A DNA stretch of 52,778 nt from Chloroflexota bacterium (GCA_016215025.1 JACRMI010000024.1:1-52778); one strand, 5' to 3'; counted from the first letter of the stretch, positions 31,447 to 40,573 are shown. Numbers and translations: made by a program. Notes: generated by a model from the letters alone, not told the origin.

Positions 31447-32444
31447 AATTCGCGCGCATTGGTCTCATCGTTAATCCTAGTGCGGGGGGCGGCGAAGGAT
31501 TGAGCATCGCACGCCAAGCAATTCGAGCGCTCGCTTCGCAGCACGTCCTTGTCGGCGCAGGGGAAATGGGTGCAGATGCGTTGTCTGCGATTGCACCACG
31601 AATTGATATTTTCGATTGGCGCGCGTACGCGGGCAAAGCGCGCACTGCATTTCTCTCTGAATGTTTTGCCAAAGAAAATGTCGATGCAATCGTCGTCGTC
31701 GGCGGTGATGGCACGCTGGCAGACGTTGCGCTGGCGCTGCGCGGCAAACAATCGGTACCATTGTTCGGCATCGGCGCAGGTTCGGCGAATGTTGGTCCGC
31801 TCATAACCTGCCAAGCAAAAAATGTTCAGCAGTTAGTCGATGCAAAATTTACAGTGCGTTCTGTCGATGGACTCATCGCGGGCGTGAATGATGTGCCACT
31901 CGGTCTCGGCTTTAACGACGTGGTGATTGGCTTGACGGTGTTGGCAACGCAGAATGGTCGCATGATTGATGTGGATGCCGTCGAAAAAATGCAGGGGCGA
32001 AATGTGGCGCGCGAACCAGAATCGATTGGGGCAGACGATGCGCGCGTGATAAAAAAATCGGCGCGCGGCGAAACGTTGGTTGCGCAAGGTCGTCAGGTCG
32101 TGACCATCATCGTTGGTTTGCCCGACGAACGCTTTTATGGCAAAGCGATTGCGGGCGGTGTGTTGCTATCGGGACTTACGGGCGATCCCGCGGGCTGTCT
32201 GGTCTGTGATCATTTGTTGGTGCGCACGCAAATGGACGCCGATTGGTTTCGCCGATCCGAACCTGTGACTTCGTACTATGTCGGTTTGAATGAAACCGAA
32301 AAAATCTTGACGAGTGGTTTGCGCGAGGGTGCAGTTCTCTGTGCCGATGGCAATCCACTTGCTATTTTGCGCCCGACGGATCGTGCGTATGTGATGGTGC
32401 AGCGTGCATTGGCGCATTCAATCAGAATCGAGGCATCCGTGTGA
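31443..32444 (+). CDS. ATP-NAD/AcoX kinase family protein
   Basis: A 333-residue protein of the NAD-kinase-like superfamily. It starts MKFARIGLIVNPSAGGGEG and has the phosphate-binding core IVVVGGDGTLADVALAL near residue 85, then LFGIGAGSANVGPL. This matches the ATP-NAD/AcoX group rather than housekeeping NadK. AcoX is encoded in acetoin operons next to a zinc alcohol dehydrogenase, as here. It may phosphorylate NAD(H), a related nucleotide or a polyol; the substrate is not known. The ATG overlaps the SorC stop (ATGA), and its stop overlaps the GTG of the dehydrogenase. Confidence 0.82.
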   Translation: MKFARIGLIVNPSAGGGEGLSIARQAIRALASQHVLVGAGEMGADALSAIAPRIDIFDWRAYAGKARTAFLSECFAKENVDAIVVVGGDGTLADVALALRGKQSVPLFGIGAGSANVGPLITCQAKNVQQLVDAKFTVRSVDGLIAGVNDVPLGLGFNDVVIGLTVLATQNGRMIDVDAVEKMQGRNVAREPESIGADDARVIKKSARGETLVAQGRQVVTIIVGLPDERFYGKAIAGGVLLSGLTGDPAGCLVCDHLLVRTQMDADWFRRSEPVTSYYVGLNETEKILTSGLREGAVLCADGNPLAILRPTDRAYVMVQRALAHSIRIEASV

Positions 32445-33463
32445 AAGTACTCAAATACATCGAACCGCGCCGAGTTGAAATTAGGGAACTAGAGCGTCCG
32501 TCGATCCAAGCAGGCGAGGTGTTGGTGCAACTGCATGCGTGCGGCGTGTGTGCGACCGATGTCAAAACGTTCATGCGTGGGCATCCGCACATTAAACCCG
32601 GTACCGTCCTGGGTCATGAAATGACAGGCATCATCGCCGAATCGCAAGCGGAGGGTTGGCAGATTGGCGAGCGCGTCGTCGTCGCACCGTACGTTCCGTG
32701 CGAAGATTGTCGTTACTGCGCGCGCGGTCAATTTACCCTGTGCGAAAAATTATTCGAGGCATACGCCGAGCCAGGTGGCTTTAGCGAATTTTTGCGCGTG
32801 CCTCAGCGCATCGTGCAAAAAGGTTTGTTCCGCTTGCCCGCCGAAATCGATTTTGCGCTTGGTTCGCTCGTCGAGCCGATTGCATGTTCGTATCACGGTC
32901 TCGAAGCATTGCGACTCGGTCGGAACGATTCGTTTCTCATCATCGGCGATGGACCGATGGGTTTGATCCAAGCGATTCTGGCGCGCGAGTTTGGCGCATC
33001 GCCTGTCGTGTTGGCAGGCCTGACACCCTCGCGACTCGAACTTGCTGCGCAATTTGCCGATCGCGTAATCGATGTGAGCAAACAGAATTTGCGCGACGAA
33101 ATCAAAACGCTCACGAACGACGCAGGTATCGACAAGGTGATGGTTTCCGTGGGGCAAGCGCAAGTCGCGGAGGATGCGCTGGCGTTGGTGCGACGCGGCG
33201 GTGTCGTCAATTTGTTTGCAGGTCTGCCAAGCAGCTCGCGCATTAGCGTTGACCCAGGTCGTATTCACTACGATCAGGTCACGCTGATTGGCACGTTTGG
33301 TTTTGCGCACACGCATTTTGCGCTCGCGTTGCGAGCACTCATGCACAACCCATCCGACTTTGCGCAACTTATTACGGCGACGGTACGGCTCGACGGTTTG
33401 GAAAAAGCGTTTATCGACAGTGCGCAGTACGCGGGCATCAAGACGGTGGCGATACTCGCGTGA
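32441..33463 (+). CDS. Zinc-dependent medium-chain alcohol/polyol dehydrogenase
   Basis: A 340-residue MDR enzyme. Catalytic zinc ligands are Cys in HACGVCATDVKTF, His-Glu in VLGHEMTGII, and the Glu of VEPIACSYHG. The structural zinc Cys cluster is in VPCEDCRYCARGQFTLC. The NAD(P)-binding loop is IIGDGPMGLIQAI. It is closest in style to sorbitol, threonine or 2,3-butanediol dehydrogenases. It should oxidise a secondary alcohol of a sugar or polyol imported by the downstream ABC transporter. The start is a GTG overlapping the previous stop (GTGA); its stop overlaps the next GTG. Confidence 0.9.
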   Translation: MKVLKYIEPRRVEIRELERPSIQAGEVLVQLHACGVCATDVKTFMRGHPHIKPGTVLGHEMTGIIAESQAEGWQIGERVVVAPYVPCEDCRYCARGQFTLCEKLFEAYAEPGGFSEFLRVPQRIVQKGLFRLPAEIDFALGSLVEPIACSYHGLEALRLGRNDSFLIIGDGPMGLIQAILAREFGASPVVLAGLTPSRLELAAQFADRVIDVSKQNLRDEIKTLTNDAGIDKVMVSVGQAQVAEDALALVRRGGVVNLFAGLPSSSRISVDPGRIHYDQVTLIGTFGFAHTHFALALRALMHNPSDFAQLITATVRLDGLEKAFIDSAQYAGIKTVAILA

Positions 33464-34443
33464 GCGATTTAATTTCGAAAGCGACTGGGTGTCTCGCGGG
33501 CGTCGCGCTCGGCGATGCGATGGGGCGGGCGACCGAATTTATGACACGCGAAAAAATTCGCGAGACATTTGGCTGGCTCGATCATTTTGCCGTGCCGATG
33601 AAAGGTCATCCCGCGCACAATGATCCGCTCGGCAAAATTACGGACGATACCGACCAAACGCTCATCATTGCGCGCCTGCTGGCGGAAAACAATGCGCCGC
33701 TGACGGCTGAACGTGTCGCCAATGCTTTTGTCGATTGGGCGAAAAATGGATTCTGCCCGTACCTGGGTCCAAGCACACACCGCGCGTTGACGCAATTGAT
33801 GAACGGTGCATCGCCGCACGAAACGGGTAAGCACGGTGTGACGAACGGCGCGGCGATGCGCGTTGCGCCGATTGGCATCGCGCATATCGGCGATTTCGAC
33901 GGTGCATTACGCGATGCGGTTGCGGCCAGTGTTCCAACGCACAACACGCACAACGCGATGCAAAGCGCAGCGGCAGTCGCATGTGCCGTTGCGGCGGCGA
34001 TGACCCAGGATGCAACCATCGACCGTGTGATTGCGGCGGCAATGCAAGGCGCAGAACGTGGACGCACGTTCGGCGCATGGAGCTGGGCAACGCCGCTCGA
34101 AAAACGCATCGAGTTGGCAGAGCGATTAGTAACGCAAGCTTCCAGCTTGCCCGCCGCCTTACAATCGCTCTACGATTTCGTCGGCGTCGGACTCGATCCA
34201 GCCGAATCAGTTGCTTCGGCGCTGGGCGTAGTCGTCGCAGCGCACGGCGATCCAATGCAAGCGATTTTCGCGGGCGTCAATATCGGCGGCGATACGGATA
34301 CCATCGCCGCAATTGCGGGTGGTATCTGTGGCGCGCTGCGCGGCATCGAGGCGATTGACGCGGCGATGCTGCATCAAGTCGAGCAAGTGAACACCATCGA
34401 TTTATCTGCGATAGCGCGCGCAATTCTAAAACGCAACGAGTGA
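33460..34443 (+). CDS. ADP-ribosylglycohydrolase family protein
   Basis: A 327-residue DraG-fold hydrolase. It has GCLAGVALGDAMGRATEF at the N-terminus, the Mg-binding TDDTDQT near residue 62 and the C-terminal NIGGDTDTIAAIAGGICGAL. All the metal-ligand Asp are present, so it should be active. Family members remove ADP-ribose from proteins or cleave other N- or O-ribosides. In sugar-uptake operons they often replace nucleoside hydrolases, so here it may cleave a ribosyl or glycosyl compound brought in by the transporter. It starts with GTG overlapping the dehydrogenase stop. Confidence 0.9.
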   Translation: MSDLISKATGCLAGVALGDAMGRATEFMTREKIRETFGWLDHFAVPMKGHPAHNDPLGKITDDTDQTLIIARLLAENNAPLTAERVANAFVDWAKNGFCPYLGPSTHRALTQLMNGASPHETGKHGVTNGAAMRVAPIGIAHIGDFDGALRDAVAASVPTHNTHNAMQSAAAVACAVAAAMTQDATIDRVIAAAMQGAERGRTFGAWSWATPLEKRIELAERLVTQASSLPAALQSLYDFVGVGLDPAESVASALGVVVAAHGDPMQAIFAGVNIGGDTDTIAAIAGGICGALRGIEAIDAAMLHQVEQVNTIDLSAIARAILKRNE

Positions 34444-34447
34444 AAGA

Positions 34448-35269
34448 ATGCAATTTGGATTTGGACTGCACCCCAAGTGGTTGGGCAACGGTACGCGCGA
34501 ACAATTCTTGACACCGTTCAAAGCGGCCGGTCTAACCGATCTCGAATTCACACTCCATCCTGGGACGGATGAATGGGAATCGATGGGCGCGTTGGCAGAA
34601 GAATGCGCGCGCGCGGGCTATCCATGCCATTTTCATGCGCCATACCAACTGCCGTTCACGTTGTCGGGGTTTGCATCGAATCAGCGCGATGCGATTCAAA
34701 AAATGTACGCACCTGCGCTAGAGTTGGTCGAACGATTGGCGGAAGAAAATCATCTTGTCCCGTCGCTCATTATTCACGGCGCAACGGCGAACGCGTCGCG
34801 TGCGGAATTGCGTCGCGACACAGAAGCATTTCTCACTTGGGTATTGTCTGCAACTCGCCATGCGCGCTTGATGTTGGAGAATTTGCCGCCCAAGCCAGGT
34901 TTCACGCGCACGGGCGAATCGCGCGAAGAGGTGTTGGACATCGTGCGGCAGTTTCATCATCCGCGTCTAGCCATATGCTGGGACTTGGGGCACGATTATT
35001 TGCTCGGTTACACCGAATTGCCTGACGCCGATTTTCTGCGTGCAGTGAAGCATGTTCATATTCACGATATTAATGCGGCACGCGAGGACCATTTCCCGCT
35101 TGTGTTTGGTACCGTGCCGTGGCAAGCTGATTTGCGTGCGCTGGCAAGCGTTGGATTCGATGGCGCAGTCATTATGGAGATCAACGGCTATCGCGCGCGT
35201 GTGGTTGAACGATTGTATGAGCGCATGGTGGAAAGCTTCGCCATGATGCGCGACGTGATTGCATCTTAG
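34448..35269 (+). CDS. Sugar phosphate isomerase/epimerase (xylose-isomerase-like TIM barrel)
   Basis: A 273-residue AP-endonuclease-2-like TIM barrel. Probable divalent-metal ligands are Glu in MLENLPPKPGF, Asp and His in ICWDLGHDY, His in VHIHDINAARED, and Glu in VIMEINGYRARV. The substrate is likely a ketose or inositol-type compound. An early FHAPYQLPFTLSG strand holds another active-site His. It begins 4 bp after the ADP-ribosylglycohydrolase stop and is the last gene before a 195-bp gap that contains an intergenic repeat. With the aldolase and the dehydrogenase it makes a plausible short catabolic route. Confidence 0.85.
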   Translation: MQFGFGLHPKWLGNGTREQFLTPFKAAGLTDLEFTLHPGTDEWESMGALAEECARAGYPCHFHAPYQLPFTLSGFASNQRDAIQKMYAPALELVERLAEENHLVPSLIIHGATANASRAELRRDTEAFLTWVLSATRHARLMLENLPPKPGFTRTGESREEVLDIVRQFHHPRLAICWDLGHDYLLGYTELPDADFLRAVKHVHIHDINAAREDHFPLVFGTVPWQADLRALASVGFDGAVIMEINGYRARVVERLYERMVESFAMMRDVIAS

Positions 35270-35328
35270 CAGGTATTACAAACTTCAGACCCTAAAAGTT
35301 TTTCACGCGAACCAAGTGCCTACCCAAA

Positions 35329-35414
35329 TGTCATGCTGAGCGGAGTCGGACGCACTTCGTCCGCAGCATCTCTCAGTGCAGAGAATGAGACTCTTCGCTT
35401 TGCTCAGGGTGACA
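35329..35414. repeat. Intergenic inverted repeat, TGTCATGCTGAGC type
   Basis: The ends TGTCATGCTGAGCGGAG and CGCTTTGCTCAGGGTGACA are imperfect inverted copies, so the 86-bp unit folds into a long hairpin. A related unit with a different core occurs at 49210-49289. Such TGTCA...TGACA elements are dispersed between genes in many bacterial genomes. It lies between the isomerase and ABC permease genes and may split the operon or act on mRNA stability. Confidence 0.7.
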
Positions 35415-35463
35415 ACGGGCGCATTTTGTTAGGAATTGTTAGGGTCTCTGCCGTGGGGTTAGG

Positions 35464-36393
35464 ATGGCAGCAATTTCTAAAGAACAGACCAAAACGTTTT
35501 CGATCTCGGCGAAAAAACGCCGCCAATGGGTAGAGTGGCTGTCGGGCTATGCATTCCTCGCGCCGAGTTTCATTGTGCTGGCTGTATTCACCTATTTCCC
35601 CGTTCTCTATGCGCTTGGACTTTCATTTTTCAGATGGCGCATCATGCGCGGCGAGCCAACGTTCAACGGTCTGACCAATTATCAACTCTTGCTCACCTCC
35701 GAAGATTTTTGGCAAGCTATCGGCAACACGATCTATTTTGCGCTCGGTTCGATTCCGACCGGAATGGCAGTTGCGCTCTTTATCGCGATTCTGCTGAATC
35801 GTCCAATGAAGCTGCTGCCGATTTATCGCACCGCGTTTTTCTTGCCGACCGTCACATCGATGGTTGCCGTGTCGGTGGTGTGGATGTGGATTTATCATCC
35901 CGATGTCGGATTGATGAACTATTTTCTCAACCTCGTCGGCTTGCCGTCGATTCGCTGGCTAAACGATCCGCGGTGGGCAATGCCTGCGCTGATTTTGCTC
36001 GGAGTTTGGAAAGGACTCGGTTACAACGTCATCATCTATCTGGCGGGCTTGCAAAATATACCCGAGCAACTGTACGAAGCTGCCCAAATCGATGGCGCAA
36101 ATCGCTGGCAACTTTTTCGCCATGTGACGTGGCCCCTCCTCACGCCGACCACGTTCTTGATTCTCATCATGGCCGTCATCAATTCGTTTCAAGCGTTTAC
36201 GGAATTCAATGTGATGACGCAAGGTGGTCCGCTCGGCGCGACGACGGTTGTCGTTTATTACCTTTATCAGCAAGCGTTCCAACAATTCAATATGGGGTAT
36301 GGCTCTGCGTTAGCCATCGTGCTGTTCCTCATCGTCCTGGGATTGACGTTGGTGCAGAACAAAATCCTGGGACCGCGCGTGCATTACCAATAG
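35464..36393 (+). CDS. Sugar ABC transporter permease (MalF/UgpA type)
   Basis: A 309-residue inner-membrane permease with six helices. It has the cytoplasmic EAA loop EAAQIDGANRWQLFRHVTWP near residues 205-225, which contacts the ATPase. The first helix follows a basic N-terminus (SAKKRRQWVEWL). It is the first of two permeases, with its partner 8 bp downstream and the binding protein after that. No ATPase gene is present, so a shared MsmK/UgpC-type ATPase must be encoded elsewhere. The ligand is probably a sugar, polyol or riboside handled by the upstream enzymes. Confidence 0.92.
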   Translation: MAAISKEQTKTFSISAKKRRQWVEWLSGYAFLAPSFIVLAVFTYFPVLYALGLSFFRWRIMRGEPTFNGLTNYQLLLTSEDFWQAIGNTIYFALGSIPTGMAVALFIAILLNRPMKLLPIYRTAFFLPTVTSMVAVSVVWMWIYHPDVGLMNYFLNLVGLPSIRWLNDPRWAMPALILLGVWKGLGYNVIIYLAGLQNIPEQLYEAAQIDGANRWQLFRHVTWPLLTPTTFLILIMAVINSFQAFTEFNVMTQGGPLGATTVVVYYLYQQAFQQFNMGYGSALAIVLFLIVLGLTLVQNKILGPRVHYQ

Positions 36394-36400
36394 GTCGACC

Positions 36401-37243
36401 ATGACACAAAAAATTGCCAACTATTCCATTCATCTCCTTTTGATTCTCGGCGCGATTGTCATGGTAATGCCGTTCGCATGGATGGTTTCCACGTCGCTCA
36501 AAAGCCAGAACGAAGTTTTTAGTTATCCGCCGCAATGGATTCCGACGACGCCGATATGGGACAACTATATTCGCGCGTGGCAAGCTGCGCCCTTTCCGCA
36601 ATATTTCGCGAACAGTATCATCATCGCGTTGGCGGTGACGGTGGGCACGTTGATTACGAGTTCGCTCGCGGCTTACGCGTTCGCGCGTTTGCGCTTTCCC
36701 GGACGCGATGCGCTGTTCGCGATTTATCTCAGCAGCATGATGATTCCGCATCAGATGACGATCATTCCATCGTTTCTGGTGTTACGCAACCTTGGCGAAA
36801 TTTCGCCCGCGCTCGGACTCGATACGTATTTTGCGTTGATTGCACCTTTTCTCGCGGGTGCGTTTGGCGTGTTCTTGCTGCGCCAATCGTTTCTCACGAT
36901 TCCAAACGAATTAGAGGACGCGGCGACTTTGGATGGCTGCGGCAGACTCGGTTTTCTCTGGCGCATCATGATTCCTCTTTCGCGTCCCGCTTTGGCCACG
37001 CTCGGCTTGTTCACGTTCATGGGCAATTGGAACAGCTACTTGTGGCCCCTCATCGTCACGAATAGCGACACGATGCGCACGGTGCAAATCGGCTTGCGCT
37101 ATTTTGTCGGACAGGAAGGCGGGAGTCAGTGGGGCTTGCTCATGTCCGCCGCCGTTTTCATTACATTCCCTGTCGTCATCGTTTATTTGTTCGTCCAAAA
37201 ACAATTTGTGCAAGGTATTGCTGGAACAGGCATCAAACAATAG
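36401..37243 (+). CDS. Sugar ABC transporter permease (MalG/UgpE type)
   Basis: A 280-residue permease with six helices. Its EAA-like loop is ELEDAATLDGCGRLGFLWRI near residues 175-195, and the early MVSTSLKSQNEVF segment is typical of the MalG branch. It forms the heterodimeric channel with the protein at 35464-36393. The binding-protein gene starts 53 bp after its stop; in many related operons that gene comes first, so the order here is less usual. Confidence 0.92.
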   Translation: MTQKIANYSIHLLLILGAIVMVMPFAWMVSTSLKSQNEVFSYPPQWIPTTPIWDNYIRAWQAAPFPQYFANSIIIALAVTVGTLITSSLAAYAFARLRFPGRDALFAIYLSSMMIPHQMTIIPSFLVLRNLGEISPALGLDTYFALIAPFLAGAFGVFLLRQSFLTIPNELEDAATLDGCGRLGFLWRIMIPLSRPALATLGLFTFMGNWNSYLWPLIVTNSDTMRTVQIGLRYFVGQEGGSQWGLLMSAAVFITFPVVIVYLFVQKQFVQGIAGTGIKQ

Positions 37244-37295
37244 TCAATTCGCAAATCTATTCATTGCGAATTAGAGTCTCTTGAGGAGGAGAAGA

Positions 37296-38762
37296 ATGAA
37301 AAAGTTTTTCTTGTTCTTATTTGTGCTTACGCTTATCGCAGTTGCGTGCGCACCTGCTGTTGAGCCGACTAAAGCGCCCGTCGCACCGAGCAGTTCATCG
37401 GCGGCAGTCAGTAGTTCGTCGGTGGCATCGAGCGTAGCGCCGACGGTCGCGTTGCCGACCAAAGCGCCCGAGCCAACCAAAGCACCCGAAGCAACCAAGC
37501 CGCCAGCATCGAGCAGCAGCTCGGCAGCATCCAGCGCCGCTCCGTCGAGTGCGGCTTCATCGAGCGCGGCGGTATCCGTGTCGCCGAACGCGTTGAAGCT
37601 GACGTTCTGGCACTCGCTTAGCGGCAACACGGGCAAAGCGTTGGAAGCAATGGTTACGAAATTCAATCAGACGCATTCTAACGTTCAAATCACGTCGATC
37701 TATCAAGGCGCGTATGCAGACATCGCGGCCAAGTTGACGGCGGCGGTCACCGCCAAGACGTTGCCCGATGTTGCGCAAATGGGCGGCGCGCCGACGATGG
37801 CAGATTCGGGAGCGATCATTCCCGTGGCGGATTTGGTGAGCAAAGAAGACCTCGCCGATATTTATCCTGGGTTCTGGGATTACAACAAGTTCAACGGCAA
37901 GGTCGTGTCGATGCCGTACAACAACAGCATTCCCGTTTTGTATTACAACAAAGATTTGTTCACCGCGGCGGGTCTCGATCCAAACAAACCGCCGACAACC
38001 TGGGATGAATTAGTGAAAGCGGCGCAAGCGTTGACGAAAGACACCAACAATGATGGCAAGACCGATCAGTGGGGTTTTAACACGCACACGGATACCAATT
38101 GGTACCTCAGCGCGATGATCTTGCAGAACGGCGGCAAGATTCTGAGCGACGACGGTAAAAAGGTCGTTTACAACAGTCCAGAAGGAGTCGAAGCGTTGCA
38201 GTTCTGGGCTGACCTCGTGAACAAGTACAAAGTTATGCCTTCGAATCAGCACGCGCAAGCGCAAGCCGATTTCGTTTCTGGAAAACTCGGCATGTTGATG
38301 CGCTCATCGGCAACGCTCGGAACGCTTACGAACGACGCCAAGTTCAAAGTTGGACTTGCACCGCTGCCGTGCAAAAAATCGTGTTCCGAACCGCTGGGCG
38401 GCGCAAGTCTTTTGATCTTCAAGACCACCGCCGAAAAACAAAAAGCGGCGTGGGAATTTGCCCAGTGGATGACGAGCGCGGAAAACACCGTAAATCTCTT
38501 CATTCAGACGGGCTATGTGCCGCTCCGCAAGTCGGTGGCGGACAGTACTGCGCTTAAGGATTATTTGAAATCTTCGCCGAACGCGCAAGTTCTGGTCGAT
38601 GCGGTCAAATACTCGAGCGCGATTCCGATTTTTAGCGAACTCGGAAATAGCGATGCCGAACTGGTCAAGGCGACGCAGAAGATGGAACTGGGTCAAGGTA
38701 CAGCGAAAGAAGCATTGGACGCTGCTGCCAACTTGATCAACAAAAATCTCGCCGGGCAATAA
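37296..38762 (+). CDS. Sugar ABC transporter substrate-binding lipoprotein
   Basis: A 488-residue extracellular solute-binding protein (family 1, MalE/UgpB type). A lipoprotein signal (LFLFVLTLIAVAC) is followed by a very long Ser/Ala/Pro/Thr-rich linker (to about residue 95, e.g. KAPEPTKAPEATKPPASS). The mature lobe starts LKLTFWHSLSGNTGKALEAM. VSMPYNNSIPVLYYNKDLF and the hinge PPTTWDELVKAAQAL are classic family motifs. It captures the transported sugar and delivers it to the two permeases. The ATG at 37296 has GAGGAGGAGAAG; the frame five codons upstream is part of this site. Confidence 0.92.
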   Translation: MKKFFLFLFVLTLIAVACAPAVEPTKAPVAPSSSSAAVSSSSVASSVAPTVALPTKAPEPTKAPEATKPPASSSSSAASSAAPSSAASSSAAVSVSPNALKLTFWHSLSGNTGKALEAMVTKFNQTHSNVQITSIYQGAYADIAAKLTAAVTAKTLPDVAQMGGAPTMADSGAIIPVADLVSKEDLADIYPGFWDYNKFNGKVVSMPYNNSIPVLYYNKDLFTAAGLDPNKPPTTWDELVKAAQALTKDTNNDGKTDQWGFNTHTDTNWYLSAMILQNGGKILSDDGKKVVYNSPEGVEALQFWADLVNKYKVMPSNQHAQAQADFVSGKLGMLMRSSATLGTLTNDAKFKVGLAPLPCKKSCSEPLGGASLLIFKTTAEKQKAAWEFAQWMTSAENTVNLFIQTGYVPLRKSVADSTALKDYLKSSPNAQVLVDAVKYSSAIPIFSELGNSDAELVKATQKMELGQGTAKEALDAAANLINKNLAGQ

Positions 38763-38903
38763 AGGTTGTACGCTGTCAAACCGCTGTTGACCGGTAGCGT
38801 GCCCTTCGTGGGTGTAGTGCGCTGCTGAAAACGCGCACGAGGCGCTATGCTACGCCTTTCATGATCAGTTTGACGGAGACTAGCTCGGGACGAACAACAT
38901 GAC

Positions 38904-38931
38904 GATGCGGGTTCGATGTTGAACCCGCATC
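38904..38931. other. Perfect hairpin before the DMT transporter gene
   Basis: GATGCGGGTTC (38904-38914) and GAACCCGCATC (38921-38931) are perfect inverted repeats around GATGTT. No T-run follows. It may be the end of the ABC operon transcript or a regulatory structure in the leader of the next gene, 25 bp on. Confidence 0.5.
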
Positions 38932-38956
38932 ATTGCGTTGCGCATTGGAATACATC

Positions 38957-39856
38957 ATGTGGGAAATTTTTGCACTGAGCGCGGCGCTCGCGTGGTCGAT
39001 TGTTACCGTTTTGGATAAAGTTTTGCTCGAACGGCACATTCCATCGGGGAATGTTTATTTGATTCTGCACGGTTTCGTTGGCATGATTCCTGTGCTTGGT
39101 ATGGCGTTACTCGGTCGCCCATTTGAATTCGCCGATCTCTCGATGCTGGGATTGGCACTGCTTGCGGGCGTGCTCGAATCGATTTTCATGTTGCTGTACT
39201 ATAAGGCGCTGCAAATCACCGACGCGTCAATCGTGGCGATCTTTTTGCAGGGCGTGCCTGTGATTACAACCTTTATCAGTTTCTTTTTCTTCCACGAAAA
39301 TTTTTTCCTCACGACGTATCTGGGAATTGCGATGATCGTTCTCGGAACGATTTTGGTGATTTTGATCGGAAGCCCTGGACAGCATCGGATCGAATGGAAA
39401 GCGATGGTGTTGATATTGCCTGCGTTATTCGCCATCAGCGTTTCGTATTCGCTCCAATCGTACACTTTGCGCTTTATCAACGTGGACACGTTTTTCGGTA
39501 CAGCTCGCGTGGGGCAACTCCTCGTCGGCTTGGTGCTGCTCAGTTTGCCGATCATCCGAAAAGAATGGGTGGGCATTGTGAGCCAACTGCGTCCGACGAT
39601 TTGGCTCATCACGATAGCGATCGGTCTACTCAATATTTTTGGTACTTATTTGCTGAATCAAGCTTATGCACTGGGTCCACTAGCTTTGGTGACTACCCTC
39701 TCTTCGATTCAGCCAATTTTGATTTTGGTTTTAATCTCATTGGCGAATTCCATTCGCCCGCACCTCGTACCCGACGAAGGCAGCCAAAAGTTTTTTTGGC
39801 GACGTTCTGCTGCAACTTTATTGGTGATTGTCGGCATTTTGGTATCGTCTACCTAG
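38957..39856 (+). CDS. EamA/DMT-superfamily transporter
   Basis: A 299-residue membrane protein with ten helices in two EamA halves (about 1-140 and 150-299). The N-terminal helix reads MWEIFALSAALAWSIVTVLD and each half shows the typical LYYKALQITDASIVA or LLNQAYALGPLALVT end-of-half motif. Such carriers export or import amino acids, nucleosides or sugars. The ATG at 38957 fits the conserved first helix; an upstream start at 38933 lies within the hairpin region. The DUF3786 gene follows 13 bp on, perhaps in one transcript. Confidence 0.88.
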   Translation: MWEIFALSAALAWSIVTVLDKVLLERHIPSGNVYLILHGFVGMIPVLGMALLGRPFEFADLSMLGLALLAGVLESIFMLLYYKALQITDASIVAIFLQGVPVITTFISFFFFHENFFLTTYLGIAMIVLGTILVILIGSPGQHRIEWKAMVLILPALFAISVSYSLQSYTLRFINVDTFFGTARVGQLLVGLVLLSLPIIRKEWVGIVSQLRPTIWLITIAIGLLNIFGTYLLNQAYALGPLALVTTLSSIQPILILVLISLANSIRPHLVPDEGSQKFFWRRSAATLLVIVGILVSST

Positions 39857-39869
39857 GAGCAAATCTGCG

Positions 39870-40511
39870 ATGCAAAACGAAATGGCGTATCAAGCCGCTT
39901 TTACGCAAAGCCGAAACAAGCTGGCGCGTCTTACTCCAGAGGAAATTGAGCATCGCTCACTCTGTCGCTATGATGCGCGCATAAATTTGGTTGAGATTAA
40001 AAGTCTCGGAGAAATTTTTCGGGTCTCGTATCCGACTGGCATTGTCGAATGGGACACGCCAGCGAAAAAAGTTCCGCTGGATTGGGCATTGGTCTTGCTC
40101 AATTACTTGTCGAGTGCGCAAGATAAACCTTTGGCGGGGCAGTGGGTCACATATCGAGAGTTGCCAAGCGGGCAAGTGTTTTACGGCAATCTCGAACGCT
40201 ACACATTGAAAGAGTTGAGTGAATTTTACGCGCGCTGCGACAAGCACAATTTGTGGGTGGCGCTAGAAAAATTAGGTGGTGCGCCAAGCGAGAGCCACGC
40301 CGATTTGAGCTTTCAAGTTGATTTCGCGCCGCGCGTGCCGGTGTTACTTCAGTTTTGGGATGGCGATGAGGATATGCTCGCGTCGAGCCAAATTCTGTTC
40401 GATCAGAATGTCGTCGAGCAGTTGCATATTGAGGATGTGGCAGTTGTGTGTGGAATTGTAGCTCGTCGGATGATGAAGCAGTACGCTGATGAAATCGAAC
40501 AGAATAAATGA
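39870..40511 (+). CDS. DUF3786 domain protein
   Basis: A 213-residue cytoplasmic protein. It carries the DUF3786 pattern: VLLNYLSSAQDKPLAGQW, then VTYRELPSGQVFYGNLERYT, and RVPVLLQFWDGDEDMLASS. The family is common in anaerobes and Chloroflexota, without a known function, and members often lie beside corrinoid or C1-metabolism genes. No such neighbours are visible here. The ATG at 39870 has GGAGC upstream, close to the previous stop. The His/Cys at RCDKHNLW suggest nothing decisive. Confidence 0.85.
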   Translation: MQNEMAYQAAFTQSRNKLARLTPEEIEHRSLCRYDARINLVEIKSLGEIFRVSYPTGIVEWDTPAKKVPLDWALVLLNYLSSAQDKPLAGQWVTYRELPSGQVFYGNLERYTLKELSEFYARCDKHNLWVALEKLGGAPSESHADLSFQVDFAPRVPVLLQFWDGDEDMLASSQILFDQNVVEQLHIEDVAVVCGIVARRMMKQYADEIEQNK

Positions 40512-40524
40512 CAACCGAGTGCGC

Positions 40525-40554
40525 TTGCCAGTCAATGCCAATCTGCGATAGAAT
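40525..40554 (+). promoter_or_regulatory. Candidate promoter of the PNPOx-like gene
   Basis: TTGCCA (40525-40530), an 18-bp spacer and TAGAAT (40549-40554) are a fair sigma-70-like match, 20 bases before the ATG at 40574. The start of transcription would leave a leader of about 12 bases, short but possible. Confidence 0.4.
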
Positions 40555-40573
40555 AGCGTCAATTGGAAATCGA

